Shown piece by piece: positions 43,891 to 52,534 of a stretch of DNA of 64,000 nt (position 1 is the stretch's first letter; each line of letters starts with the position of its first letter). Below the pieces are notes generated by a model. That model did not search any database. It was not told the DNA's origin and was given only the letters and a program-made list of their open reading frames with translations. The stretch is from Hyphomonas pacifica. GTDB taxonomy: Bacteria; Pseudomonadota; Alphaproteobacteria; Caulobacterales; Hyphomonadaceae. The DNA is taken from the NCBI RefSeq assembly GCF_000682675.1, contig NZ_AWFA01000056.1:1-64000 (forward strand), given 5' to 3'. Made by a program: the position numbers and the translations under genes.

Positions 43891-45120
43891 TCAGCCGAAA
43901 TTCGACAGGCGCTGCACCATTTCCTGCGGCGGTGCAGTTTCTTCCATCAGCGAGGTCTTGATTGGACGCGGCGCGCCGAAGACATGACCCTGACCGTAAG
44001 GAATGTCGTATTCCAGAATTTCGACCACGCTGGCTTCGTCTTCCATCTTCTCGGCCACCATAGTGATCCCATAGCGTGAGAAAACAGCACTGACCTCATC
44101 GCCATCAAGACGACGATTGATGGACGAAACAGGACGCGGGCCGGAAGGATCGCGCAGCTGCTCGATCAGCGAGGCACCATTCATCTTGATGAAACGGACA
44201 CCAGCCGATTGCAGACGCGGCAGGTCCAGCTCCAGATTATCAGCATGGTCTATGGAGAAGCGGAAGCCGAGCGCTGTCAGCTTGTCCATATTGTCCCGCA
44301 TCGTGCGCGAGCGCATTTCGAAGCGATCCGCACGGATTTCGAAAATCACAGCCCCCGAGAGATCGCGATTCTCGGTCATGAATTCCAGGAACATCGGGAA
44401 GAAGGTCGCGTCTTCCAGCGAAGATGCCGCAATGTTGCAGAACACACCCACGCGGCGATCCCTCTCTGCCAGACGGCGCACAATCTGCACGCAGCGGAAC
44501 AGGGTGAAATTATCTATGATGCCCATCAGCTTTGCGCGGCGGGCCGCATCCAGGAACTCTGCAGGCAGCAACAGGGAGCCATTCGGGCGACGCAGGCGCG
44601 TAAAGCCTTCATAGAAAGACACGCGACGCTGCGGCAATGACACAATCGGCTGAAGGTGCAGGTCTACCCGGCCATCCTTCAGGGCGTCGCGCACATCGCG
44701 TAAAACAGCGTCCTCTTCCGGCGCCACAGCAGCACTCGTGCTGGTTTCGGCCAGCTTGTTCTCAAAACTGCGGGATAGGCGGTCAATCAGGCTTTCCAGC
44801 TGTTTCATCTCAGAGACGAGCGCGTCACGGCGCTCTGTCAGCTCATGCTTGATCGTGGTTTCGACAGCTTCGGTACGGGCTTCAACTACATCCATGCGCT
44901 CATAATTATCACGTACAGTCTTCTCGACGCGATCCATACGCTCGTCCAGCTCCTTCGTGGAGTTGGAGGATTTCACCAGAATATGAACCTGCCCCAGCAA
45001 GGCGGTGACAACTGCCCCGCCCACAATGGAAAGCGGCAAGCCTACATCCGTCAGCGTGAAGATGCCGTAACCCGCGGCGCCCCCAATGGCTGCGTACAGA
45101 AGGAACAGGACAAAAGTCAT
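43891..45120 (-). CDS. tipF: TipF-like degenerate EAL-domain protein
   Basis: A 409-residue membrane protein: two N-terminal helices (about 1-22 and 30-50), a coiled coil (about 55-120) and a C-terminal EAL domain. This is the architecture of Caulobacter TipF, a c-di-GMP-binding factor that positions the flagellum at the pole. The EAL motif reads YEGFTRLR, the paired aspartates are replaced in FSIDHADN, and IFEIRAD and DIPYGQGHVFGAPRP remain. It is therefore probably a receptor and not a phosphodiesterase. Start ATG 45120 lacks a strong ribosome site. Confidence 0.8.
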   Translation of the reverse strand: MTFVLFLLYAAIGGAAGYGIFTLTDVGLPLSIVGGAVVTALLGQVHILVKSSNSTKELDERMDRVEKTVRDNYERMDVVEARTEAVETTIKHELTERRDALVSEMKQLESLIDRLSRSFENKLAETSTSAAVAPEEDAVLRDVRDALKDGRVDLHLQPIVSLPQRRVSFYEGFTRLRRPNGSLLLPAEFLDAARRAKLMGIIDNFTLFRCVQIVRRLAERDRRVGVFCNIAASSLEDATFFPMFLEFMTENRDLSGAVIFEIRADRFEMRSRTMRDNMDKLTALGFRFSIDHADNLELDLPRLQSAGVRFIKMNGASLIEQLRDPSGPRPVSSINRRLDGDEVSAVFSRYGITMVAEKMEDEASVVEILEYDIPYGQGHVFGAPRPIKTSLMEETAPPQEMVQRLSNFG

Positions 45121-45148
45121 ATGGTCAGCACCCAATACAATCCATCAA

Positions 45149-45177
45149 CGTTAACAGATAGGCCCAATTGGTTAACG
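45149..45177. promoter_or_regulatory. CGTTAAC dyad upstream of tipF-like gene
   Basis: CGTTAAC (45149-45155) and GTTAACG (45171-45177) form inverted 7-bp arms spaced by about two DNA turns, 29-57 bases before the tipF start. Each contains TTAAC, the half-site of CtrA, but the spacing is not the CtrA 7 bp, so the binder is uncertain. Confidence 0.4.
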
Positions 45178-45216
45178 AATTGCATGGAAATGAAGGAATT
45201 TGCCCATTGCGGCAAT

Positions 45217-45247
45217 CCTGTCACATCACCGTTGCCAACCTGTCACA
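45217..45247. repeat. Direct repeat CCTGTCACA, 22-bp period
   Basis: Two exact copies, at 45217-45225 and 45239-45247, lie about 100-130 bp upstream of the tipF-like gene. The two-turn spacing is typical of a cooperative activator site. Confidence 0.4.
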
Positions 45248-45389
45248 CGCCATATGACGCGCAGCATGGCAGTCACTGCGCACATGGACAAGCCGCAAGC
45301 TGAGCGATACCAGTGGATAGATAAAGCCTGGAACCACCGGTCTGTGGCCATATGACTGGCCAGAGCGGGGGCATCCCGGGGGAGACTGG

Positions 45390-45422
45390 GGTTCTGTGGA
45401 AACGCAGAACCTCGTCGTTTTT
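45390..45422 (+). terminator. Terminator-like hairpin with GAAA loop and U-run
   Basis: GGTTCTGTG pairs with CGCAGAACC (one G-U) around a GAAA tetraloop at 45399-45402; six bases later comes TTTTT. It is oriented rightward, but no rightward gene lies upstream within 4 kb. It is only 21 bp beyond the leftward MBL-fold gene stop, where the U-run would be on the wrong side. Confidence 0.55.
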
Positions 45423-45432
45423 CTGGCAGAAT

Positions 45433-46155
45433 TTATCCCTGAATCACAAATTTTGGCGTTTTCAACGGCCATCCTGATTCGCAATTCAGAATCAGATCGG
45501 CAGCTCCAGCAAACTCTTCCGCCTGATTTGCGCCACACGGCTCCAGCACCACACGATGGCCTTCATAATCCACCCAATACCCGGCCCGGCTGGACCGCGA
45601 TTCGATTTTGGTGACCTGCAAATCGCCCGTATTGAAGACAATTGAGCGCTCGTCATCTTCTCCGGGCAATAGGGCCAGCAGCGCCGCATCAAATCCGCCC
45701 GCAGGCCTGTCTTCTACAAAGGTCAGCGCGTCGGAAACCTCATAAGCTAGATTCAGCGCACCGATGAAGGCCCCGGTGCCGGAAGGGCCGCTGACAGGCA
45801 GGCTGCCTTCATGCCCTGCCCGCCAGCTCGCATTGCGAATTTCGTCGAGGCCTTCGCTGCCTTCTGATCGCAGCGAGAACAGCATGACGGCATCCATGTT
45901 ACGCACATCATCGCGGCTCAGGGTACGACCGATCCCACCAGGCGCACCAAAAAGAACGCGTTTGCCCCCGGCCATAACCAAAGCACACGGCGCAGCCTCT
46001 TCAAGCCCCTTGCAGGGAAGAATCGCGAAATCGGTGGATTTGACCTGAGGCTTCGTCACAGCTTGCACTGCAGGCTCATCACCAGATCTGGCAGGCTCAC
46101 CACAGGCCACGCATACACTGGCCATTGCGACCAGCAGAAGCTCTTTCCACCGCAT
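45433..46155 (-). CDS. Metallo-beta-lactamase-fold lipoprotein without metal ligands
   Basis: A 240-residue predicted lipoprotein (MRWKELLLVAMASVCVAC). Its layout follows the arylsulfatase/RNase Z branch of MBL-fold hydrolases: KRVLFGAPGG, RDDVRNMDAVMLFSLRSEGSEG, PVSGPSGTGAFIGALNLAYE and a late YEGHRVVLEPCG. At each metal site the ligands are gone: the place of THLHSDH reads FSLRSEG and that of GDT reads EPC. It is therefore probably a non-catalytic binding protein. This alignment is by eye and should be tested. Confidence 0.65.
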   Translation of the reverse strand: MRWKELLLVAMASVCVACGEPARSGDEPAVQAVTKPQVKSTDFAILPCKGLEEAAPCALVMAGGKRVLFGAPGGIGRTLSRDDVRNMDAVMLFSLRSEGSEGLDEIRNASWRAGHEGSLPVSGPSGTGAFIGALNLAYEVSDALTFVEDRPAGGFDAALLALLPGEDDERSIVFNTGDLQVTKIESRSSRAGYWVDYEGHRVVLEPCGANQAEEFAGAADLILNCESGWPLKTPKFVIQG

Positions 46156-46170
46156 GAAAAAATCCCCCCG

Positions 46171-47007
46171 CTATCCGATGACGGTCTCGCCCAGTTCCCT
46201 TACGATTTCGTTCTCAATTGTGCCGACGCCATCAATCTCGCACCGCACCCTGTCGCCCGCCTTCAACCATTTTGGCGGCGTGTGTCCCGCCCCGACACCG
46301 GAGGGCGTTCCGGTGAAGATCAGGTCGCCCGGCTCAAGCGTGAACGCTGCGGTCAAATGCGCAATCTGTGCCGGAATATCATGGATCATGTCACGGACCT
46401 GCCCCGTCTGGCGTAGCTCATCATTCACGAAGCAGCGAAGCTTTACCGAGGCCAGGTCGCTGATTTCATCCGGTGTGACAATAGCTGGCCCGAAAGGCGC
46501 ATGTGTATCAAAGCCTTTGCCCATGATCATGGTCTGGCTGGCCTTTTGCCAATCGCGAACCGAATAATCACAGCCGACACAAAAGCCGGCAACAATCTCC
46601 ATGGCCCGCTCTCTGGGAACATGCCGGCCACGCTTGCCGATGACGGCGACCAGCTCGACTTCATAATCCAGCTGATCCGAAACCATAGGTAGATGCACCT
46701 GCCCGTTCGGGGCGTTGGCCGCTGTGGCCTGCTTGTTGAACCATTTCTGTACCTGAGGCGTCTTCGTATCTATAAAACTGACACTTTCGGCAGCGTGAGC
46801 CGCATAATTCACGCCAATGCCCAGAATCTTTCGCGGCCGCTCAACCGGGGCCAGCAACTGAACCTCTGACAGCGGAATAGCCGCTTCATCGGACGCTGTA
46901 GCAGTCAAAGCACGTTGCAATGTCCGCGCAGTTGTCGGACGGACGACATCGCCCTCCAGCAAGCCATACCTAGGGCCGTCAAGCCCTTCATATCGGACCA
47001 GTCTCAT
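46171..47007 (-). CDS. Fumarylacetoacetate hydrolase (FAH) family protein
   Basis: A 278-residue FAH-fold enzyme acting on 2-oxo-acid or acylpyruvate C-C bonds or on decarboxylation. Core motifs are KILGIGVNYAAHAAE (about 70-85), a Glu-rich metal site in LDYEVELVAVIGKRG, the middle GKGFDTHAPFGPAIV, and LIFTGTPSGVGAGHTPPKWL. The catalytic His-Glu pairs are present. The gene is monocistronic; a 5-carbon aromatic-catabolite role is likely but unspecified. Confidence 0.9.
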   Translation of the reverse strand: MRLVRYEGLDGPRYGLLEGDVVRPTTARTLQRALTATASDEAAIPLSEVQLLAPVERPRKILGIGVNYAAHAAESVSFIDTKTPQVQKWFNKQATAANAPNGQVHLPMVSDQLDYEVELVAVIGKRGRHVPRERAMEIVAGFCVGCDYSVRDWQKASQTMIMGKGFDTHAPFGPAIVTPDEISDLASVKLRCFVNDELRQTGQVRDMIHDIPAQIAHLTAAFTLEPGDLIFTGTPSGVGAGHTPPKWLKAGDRVRCEIDGVGTIENEIVRELGETVIG

Positions 47008-47119
47008 ACCGTTACCCTCCTGTCACACTTTTTCCTCAAACCCATTGCAAAGCGTTCTTGGGCCGTTGTGATGACACTTGGCAAGGGCTAGTCAGAAAGC
47101 TTGTAGAAGGGAAGCCAGA

Positions 47120-48787
47120 ATGGATCTCGGCGTACGCGCTCAGGAGAGCTCGCTCAGAAATATTTTTGGCCCCAGTGACCAGCTGTGCATGCCGCCCTAC
47201 CAGCGCAGTTATTCCTGGGGAGAGCGCGAAGCAGGCGAACTACTGAATGATCTTCTTGATGCAGCAGACAGCAAAACGCCGCACTTTGTTGGTGCGGTTG
47301 TGCTGAACAAGAGTGCTGAAGAAGGCATCCTCGAAATCGTTGATGGCCAGCAGAGGCTGACGACGTTGACCATTCTTCTTGCGGTTCTGCGAGACTTGGA
47401 AGAAGACAAGGCGCGCAGCGCAGACATTCACTCCCTAATTGCAAATGAGGCCCGTCCGCTACTTGGCGAACCCGCCAGTTGGCGACTGACGCTGAATCAT
47501 ATGGATGGCCCCTTCTTCCGGCATGCAATCCAGACCCCCGGTGCGACACTGACGATTGAATCAGAACCTGGCGAAAGCGAAAGCCAGCAGCGAATGGTAC
47601 AGAATGCCAAAGTCTTCCTGAAACGCTTACGCGCCTTATCGAAAGACAAGCGGCATGAATTGTCCGAGGTCGTCATGAATGGGTGCGCACTGGTAAGAGT
47701 CGTAGTCGCCGATAAGGAACAAGGCTTCACAGTATTCCGTGTTCTGAACACACGCGGCAAGGAGCCCGACGCGCACGACATCATCAAGACGGAACTGTTC
47801 CAGCGCGCCAAGTTTGATGTCAAGGATGCCGCCTTCTACTCCGAACGCTGGTCTGAGCATGAGGCCATCCTCGGCGGCGCCGCTTTTGATGACCTGTTGC
47901 GCCAGATCCGGGCAATCTATGACAAGTCTTCCAAAGGCGAATTAATCTCGGCCTTCCTCAAAAATGTCATCTCCAAGGTAAGCCCGCGCAAATTCCTTGA
48001 CGATGTCCTGCCACGCTATGTTGAGGCCTACCAATTGGTCACGACAGCCAAGCTTCCCAATGGTGAGCATGCGGATCACATCAGTGACAAACTGAACCAG
48101 ATGCGCGCGCTGGACCAGGCAAGCTGGCGTGCCCCTGCCCTGAAGTTTTTGGTGGAGCGCGGCGTGGATGATCCGGATGCGCTGGACTTTTTCAACAAAC
48201 TGGAACGCTTGGCCTATGTCATCATGCTAATCCTACCTGACAGAGACCAGCGCAATAAACGGTTCAACAAGGTTAGCGAGAACATCATCAACAAGCGTGT
48301 CCTCAATGGGCGCAACAGCCCCTTTATCATCAATAATGATGAAGCCCGCCGCGCATTTGAGCGCCTACATGGCCGCTTTGCCACTTTCGGCCAGCGCCGC
48401 GCAATGGCCTTGCGCCTCAACGCTGCGTTGGATGGCGGCTTCACCATACCGCCGGAATCGGATGCCACCGTAGAGCATGTTCTGCCGCGCAATGTACATG
48501 AAGACAGCCACTGGATGATTACCTGGCCTGACCCTGCCAAGCGCCGGGAACAATGTGACACGCTGGGCAATTTCGTGTTGCTGACCAATAAGGTGAACCA
48601 GAGGGCAGACCGGCTGGACTATCGCGCCAAGAAGGAAGTCTACTTCAATGGCGGTGGTGGCGAGGCCTTTGCCTTGACGCGTGATCTGATTGATCAGGAC
48701 GCCTGGACTTCGGAAGTCGTGCGCAAGCGCACGGAAAGACTTGCCGAAATCCTGATGCAGGAATGGGGCCTTCAACACTACCTGTAA
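47120..48787 (+). CDS. DUF262-DUF1524 (GmrSD-type) nuclease, putative phage defence
   Basis: A 555-residue fusion of a DUF262 nucleotide-dependent domain and a DUF1524 HNH-like nuclease. DUF262 marks are PPYQRSYSW near residue 32, IVDGQQRLTTLTIL near 75 and FRVLNTRGKEPDAHDIIK near 210. The nuclease centre is EHVLPRN followed by LGNFVLLTNKVNQRADRL. Related proteins (GmrSD, BrxU, SspE) cut modified phage DNA. Start ATG 47120 follows AAGGGA. It stands alone among housekeeping genes with no visible methylase or mobile-element relic. Confidence 0.9.
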   Translation: MDLGVRAQESSLRNIFGPSDQLCMPPYQRSYSWGEREAGELLNDLLDAADSKTPHFVGAVVLNKSAEEGILEIVDGQQRLTTLTILLAVLRDLEEDKARSADIHSLIANEARPLLGEPASWRLTLNHMDGPFFRHAIQTPGATLTIESEPGESESQQRMVQNAKVFLKRLRALSKDKRHELSEVVMNGCALVRVVVADKEQGFTVFRVLNTRGKEPDAHDIIKTELFQRAKFDVKDAAFYSERWSEHEAILGGAAFDDLLRQIRAIYDKSSKGELISAFLKNVISKVSPRKFLDDVLPRYVEAYQLVTTAKLPNGEHADHISDKLNQMRALDQASWRAPALKFLVERGVDDPDALDFFNKLERLAYVIMLILPDRDQRNKRFNKVSENIINKRVLNGRNSPFIINNDEARRAFERLHGRFATFGQRRAMALRLNAALDGGFTIPPESDATVEHVLPRNVHEDSHWMITWPDPAKRREQCDTLGNFVLLTNKVNQRADRLDYRAKKEVYFNGGGGEAFALTRDLIDQDAWTSEVVRKRTERLAEILMQEWGLQHYL

Positions 48788-48869
48788 AAAGGTTTCCCTA
48801 GGGAGCCCCCTAGTCGAATGTGTGCCGGGCGCTTAGCCTTAGGGCGATAATCGACAAAGGGAGTTTCAC

Positions 48870-49637
48870 ATGAGCCTGTTTGACCTGACTGGAAAAACCG
48901 CAATTATTACCGGGTCATCCCGCGGTATTGGCAAGGCCATAGCAGAGCAGATGGCTGAGCAGGGCGCGAAAGTCGTCATCTCCTCCCGCAAGCCCGGCCC
49001 ATGCAAAGACGTCGCCGCCGCCCTGAATGAAAAACATGGCGACGGCACCGCGATTTCCATCCCTGCCAATATCTCCTCCAAGGAAGACCTGACTCATCTG
49101 GTGGAAGAAACCCGCAAAGCCTTTGGCCAGATCGACATTCTTGTCTGCAACGCCGCATCGAATCCCTATTACGGACCGCTGGAAGAGATTGATGATGACT
49201 CCTTCCAGAAGATCCTGAACAATAACATCATCTCCAATCATTGGCTGATCCAGCTCGTCGCACCGGAGATGAAAGAGCGCAAGGATGGCGCGATCGTTAT
49301 CATTTCATCCGTGGGTGGTCTGAAAGGCTCCAACACGATTGGCGCTTACAACATCTCCAAGGCAGCAGACTTCCAGCTGGCCCGAAATTACGCCCTCGAG
49401 CTTGGCCCACACAATATTCGCGTAAACTGTGTTGCGCCGGGGCTGATCAAGACAGATTTCGCCCGGGCTCTTTGGGAGAATCCTGATCTTGTCACCCGTA
49501 TTGAAAAAGGCACCCCCATGAGACGGATTGGTGACCCGGAAGACATTGCGGGGGCGGCGGTGTTCCTTTCCTCAAAGGCTGGTGCCTATATGGCCGGTCA
49601 AATGATCGTCGTCGATGGCGGCACGGTGATTGTTTAA
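48870..49637 (+). CDS. SDR-family oxidoreductase
   Basis: Classical short-chain dehydrogenase of 255 residues. The cofactor loop TGSSRGIG is near 15-22, CNAASN follows at about 90, and the catalytic set is SSVGG with Y-x3-K in GAYNISKAAD. PMRRIGDPEDIAGAAVFLSS and MIVVDGGTVIV form the usual C-terminal segment. It resembles the DHRS4/FabG-like group active on carbonyls of acyl or steroid substrates. It is followed after 3 bp by csaA. Confidence 0.9.
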   Translation: MSLFDLTGKTAIITGSSRGIGKAIAEQMAEQGAKVVISSRKPGPCKDVAAALNEKHGDGTAISIPANISSKEDLTHLVEETRKAFGQIDILVCNAASNPYYGPLEEIDDDSFQKILNNNIISNHWLIQLVAPEMKERKDGAIVIISSVGGLKGSNTIGAYNISKAADFQLARNYALELGPHNIRVNCVAPGLIKTDFARALWENPDLVTRIEKGTPMRRIGDPEDIAGAAVFLSSKAGAYMAGQMIVVDGGTVIV

Positions 49638-49640
49638 ATC

Positions 49641-50012
49641 ATGCATCTGACAGATAAACCTGAAAACAGCCCTGTGGAAGAAATCAATTTTGACACCTTC
49701 CGGCAGATAGACATTCGTATCGGCACAATTCTGGAGGCGGCCCCGCTGGAAGGCGCACGCAAACCAGCAATCCGTCTAAAGATAGATTTTGGAGCGGGCG
49801 TCGGCATCAAGAAATCCTCGGCGCAGATTACGGTACACTATGAGTGTGACGCGCTGGTCGGCAAACAGGTGGCGGCTGTCGTCAACTTCCCGCCACGCCA
49901 GATCGGCAAATTCATGTCTGAAGTTCTGACACTTGGGTTTCCGGACTCCTCCGAAGACATCGTTCTCTTTTCACCCGACCAGCCTGTCCCAAACGGAGCC
50001 CGCCTCGCATGA
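49641..50012 (+). CDS. csaA: tRNA-binding/chaperone-like protein CsaA
   Basis: OB-fold tRNA-binding protein of 123 residues, related to the C-terminal domain of MetRS/PheRS beta. Conserved features are FRQIDIRIGTILEAAPLEGA, the KIDFGAGVGIKKSSAQIT stretch and NFPPRQIGKFMSEVLTLGF. CsaA proteins act as chaperones or export helpers. It overlaps the thioesterase gene start by 4 bp (ATGA). Confidence 0.93.
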   Translation: MHLTDKPENSPVEEINFDTFRQIDIRIGTILEAAPLEGARKPAIRLKIDFGAGVGIKKSSAQITVHYECDALVGKQVAAVVNFPPRQIGKFMSEVLTLGFPDSSEDIVLFSPDQPVPNGARLA

Positions 50013-50488
50013 CATCGCAAAAAATCTCAAAACAGGCCGAGGCGTTTCTGACCAATCTGCAGAATGGTGCATGGCAGCCGCCCGTCGGCCTGCGCAATCT
50101 CGGCATCCGTCCGGATCTTTGGCTGAAAGATTTCTCCTATGGCTACACACGCTATGAATGGCCCAATACCGGTGACCGAGACATCAGCGACAACCGCGCC
50201 TTTGGCGGCTGGATCGCTGGATTCTCAGATCACATCGTTTCCATCACGATGGCCAGTGCCCTGAACGATCAGGAATGGTTCACCACCATGGAACTGCAAA
50301 CCCGCATTCTAAGGCCCGTCGGCCATGGCCTGATCACGATTGAAGGCCGCCTTGTCAGCCGGGGACGCACGACAGGCCTTGTCGAGGCGGACTGGAAGGA
50401 TGAGGACGGACGGCTTCTGGCACGCATCACGGCAGCAAAGGCCATCCGTTCAATGGAAGAGCTCCGTCCGGACGCCTCCGCCAAGTGA
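50009..50488 (+). CDS. Hotdog-fold acyl-CoA thioesterase-like protein
   Basis: A 159-residue PaaI/YdiI-like hotdog domain. AFGGWIAGFSDHIV contains the helix with the usual acid residue, and MELQTRILRPVGHGLITIEGRLV is the core strand pattern. It is translationally coupled to csaA and convergent with queA. Substrate not known; the context gives no clue. Confidence 0.82.
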   Translation: MTSQKISKQAEAFLTNLQNGAWQPPVGLRNLGIRPDLWLKDFSYGYTRYEWPNTGDRDISDNRAFGGWIAGFSDHIVSITMASALNDQEWFTTMELQTRILRPVGHGLITIEGRLVSRGRTTGLVEADWKDEDGRLLARITAAKAIRSMEELRPDASAK

Positions 50489-50546
50489 CAAAGCAGCTCA
50501 TGATACAAGTCTGACAGAAGACCTCAGCCCCCGCATGGAGCTTGTC

Positions 50547-51602
50547 TTATGGCAACAACAGGCAGGCGTCTCCATAGGAATAGAAGCGATAATCATTCTC
50601 TATGGCGTACGCATAGGCGGCCTGCATAATGTCTGTTCCCATCAGGGCGCAGACCAGCATGAACAGGCTGGAGCCCGGCAGATGGAAGTTCGTCATCAGC
50701 GCATCCGTGGCCCGCACGGCATCCCCCGGTTTCAGAAAAATATCGGTTGGCCCTGTAGCCGCATGCAGAATGCCCTCTGCATCGACACAGCTCTCCAGCG
50801 TTCGCATGGCTGTCGTACCCACTGGCACAACACGATGCCCTTCCTGCCGCGACTGATTCAGAAGGCTTGCCGTTTCAGGGGTCAGCCGCCGCCACTCTTC
50901 ATGCAGACGGTTTTCCTGAAGATGCTTTTCTTCAAGCGGCTTGAACGTACCCAGACCGACATGTAGGCGCACCGTCTGACGCGACAGCCCGGCGGCATCT
51001 ATGTCTTCCAGCAAACCCGGCGTGAAGTGCAGTCCAGCTGTCGGTGCCGCGACAGACGCCGCATCCTCGCCGGCAAACTTCGTTTGATAGGTTTCCCGGT
51101 CCCGGGCATCCGCAGCGCGGCGGCGCGCGATATAAGGCGGTAAAGGCATCGCGCCATGCGTGTCGAGCGCAGCTGTCAGGGCGTCGCCAGAAAGGGAAAA
51201 CCGCAATTCGATTTCGCCTCCTTCCATGCGGCTGATGATGGCCGCGGAAAACCCATCCGCAAACTGAATGACATCGCCTTCCTTTAGCCGCCTGCCCGGT
51301 CGCGCCAGCGCGCGCCAGGTTTGCTCATCCATGCGCTCTGTCAGGTTCACATCGCAGCTGACATCCTGCCCCGTCTCGTCTCTCGCAGGCCGAACCCCTT
51401 TCAGCGCCGCAGGCAGCACGCGCGTGTCATTGAAAACCAGCACATCCCCGGCGGAGAGGTAATGTGGCAGATCCCGCACGCATGCATCTTCAAGACGCCC
51501 ATCCCCATGCACGACCAGAAGCCGTGCGGAATCCTGCGGCTCGACAGGCCGCAGCGCGATCAACCCCTCGGGCAGATCAAACTGGAAAGCTGAAATATCC
51601 AT
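50547..51602 (-). CDS. queA: S-adenosylmethionine:tRNA ribosyltransferase-isomerase QueA
   Basis: Transfers and isomerises the ribosyl group of SAM onto preQ1-tRNA, making epoxyqueuosine. The 351-residue protein begins MDISAFQFDLPEGLIALRPVEP, has VFNDTRVLPA and the conserved SVAAPTAGLHFTPGLL, and ends LPGSSLFMLVCALMG near the C-terminus. It is the last of the leftward gyrA-coaD-PPIase-queA block. tgt, which often follows, is not here. Confidence 0.97.
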   Translation of the reverse strand: MDISAFQFDLPEGLIALRPVEPQDSARLLVVHGDGRLEDACVRDLPHYLSAGDVLVFNDTRVLPAALKGVRPARDETGQDVSCDVNLTERMDEQTWRALARPGRRLKEGDVIQFADGFSAAIISRMEGGEIELRFSLSGDALTAALDTHGAMPLPPYIARRRAADARDRETYQTKFAGEDAASVAAPTAGLHFTPGLLEDIDAAGLSRQTVRLHVGLGTFKPLEEKHLQENRLHEEWRRLTPETASLLNQSRQEGHRVVPVGTTAMRTLESCVDAEGILHAATGPTDIFLKPGDAVRATDALMTNFHLPGSSLFMLVCALMGTDIMQAAYAYAIENDYRFYSYGDACLLLP

Positions 51603-51631
51603 TTGCCTTGCCCTGGGGCAGATACCGGAAC

Positions 51632-52534
51632 CTAGTTCTCGACGACAGCCGGAACTGCCGGCAGGTCACACACATGCGGAAGGTCACCTTCCTTGAGGTC
51701 GAGCGTCTCTACGAACTCCTCTGTGTCGGTCCGCATCACCCAGGCCTTCGGACGTTCGGCCGCCGGCATGTCAGCCGCCACGCTTGCGGAGTTTAAGATA
51801 TCCGGATCCGTCACCAGGCCATCGCGCGCATCCGGCCCCTTCTTCAGGGACATGACCACATCCTGACCAGAGATTACCCGGCCCCATGCCGTATAGTCCT
51901 TGTCCAGATGGTCCGCATAGCCGCGCATCAGGAAGAATTGGGAATTACCGGAATTCACATTGTCACCCAAGCGGGCCGTGGAAACGACCCCTTGGCAATG
52001 GGGTATCCAACTCTCAACCGTCTCATTGCCAAAATCCTGCGCAATCCACAGCGGACGCGTGGCAATCGGGAAGCCCTTGATAAAGCCGCCCTCGGCATCT
52101 TCCGGATAGCCGATGGCGTATTCCAGTGGCATCTCTTCAGGCTTGCGCTGGAAGGTGAATTCGGCCTCGATATTCGGCAGGCCGGAGCCTTCTCCATTGA
52201 TCGCACGAATATCGCCGCCCTGCGCCATGAAACCTTCGATCACGCGATGAAATTTCGTGCCCGAATACATGCCGGAACGGATAATGGTCGAAAATTGCTT
52301 GTAGTGTTTGGGCGCAATTTCCGGAAAAGCCTCAATAACGACGCGCCCCTTGGTCGTGTCGAAAATGAAGAGGTTTTCAGGATCCACCGCGCGCCAATGC
52401 GCAGGGTCCGCCTTGGCTTCGGCCACTGTATATTGCGGGGTCGCCTCGCTCGTCGCGCTTGCATCTTCCGTAGTTTCTGCCGCAGCTGTCAGGGCGAGAG
52501 CGGAGGCGGCAAGCGCGATGGCAACCAGTTTCAT
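51632..52534 (-). CDS. Periplasmic cyclophilin-type peptidyl-prolyl isomerase
   Basis: Prolyl cis-trans isomerase for folding of exported proteins, 300 residues. It has the signal peptide MKLVAIALAASALALTAAAE, a short linker, then a cyclophilin domain from about residue 55. Recognisable stretches are GVYSG-like MYSGTKFHRVIEGFMAQGGD and NSQFFLMRGYADHLD. A C-terminal extension past 250 ends in two Cys. It overlaps coaD by 4 bp. Confidence 0.93.
   Translation of the reverse strand: MKLVAIALAASALALTAAAETTEDASATSEATPQYTVAEAKADPAHWRAVDPENLFIFDTTKGRVVIEAFPEIAPKHYKQFSTIIRSGMYSGTKFHRVIEGFMAQGGDIRAINGEGSGLPNIEAEFTFQRKPEEMPLEYAIGYPEDAEGGFIKGFPIATRPLWIAQDFGNETVESWIPHCQGVVSTARLGDNVNSGNSQFFLMRGYADHLDKDYTAWGRVISGQDVVMSLKKGPDARDGLVTDPDILNSASVAADMPAAERPKAWVMRTDTEEFVETLDLKEGDLPHVCDLPAVPAVVEN

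Noticed and set aside
45150-45176. CtrA binding site upstream of the tipF-like gene
   Set aside because: Two TTAAC half-sites exist, but their spacing is not the 7 bp of TTAA-N7-TTAAC, so I list only a generic dyad.
48788-48869. CCCTAGGG-containing repeats after the DUF262 gene as a terminator
   Set aside because: The stems are short, alternative pairings compete, and no U-run follows.
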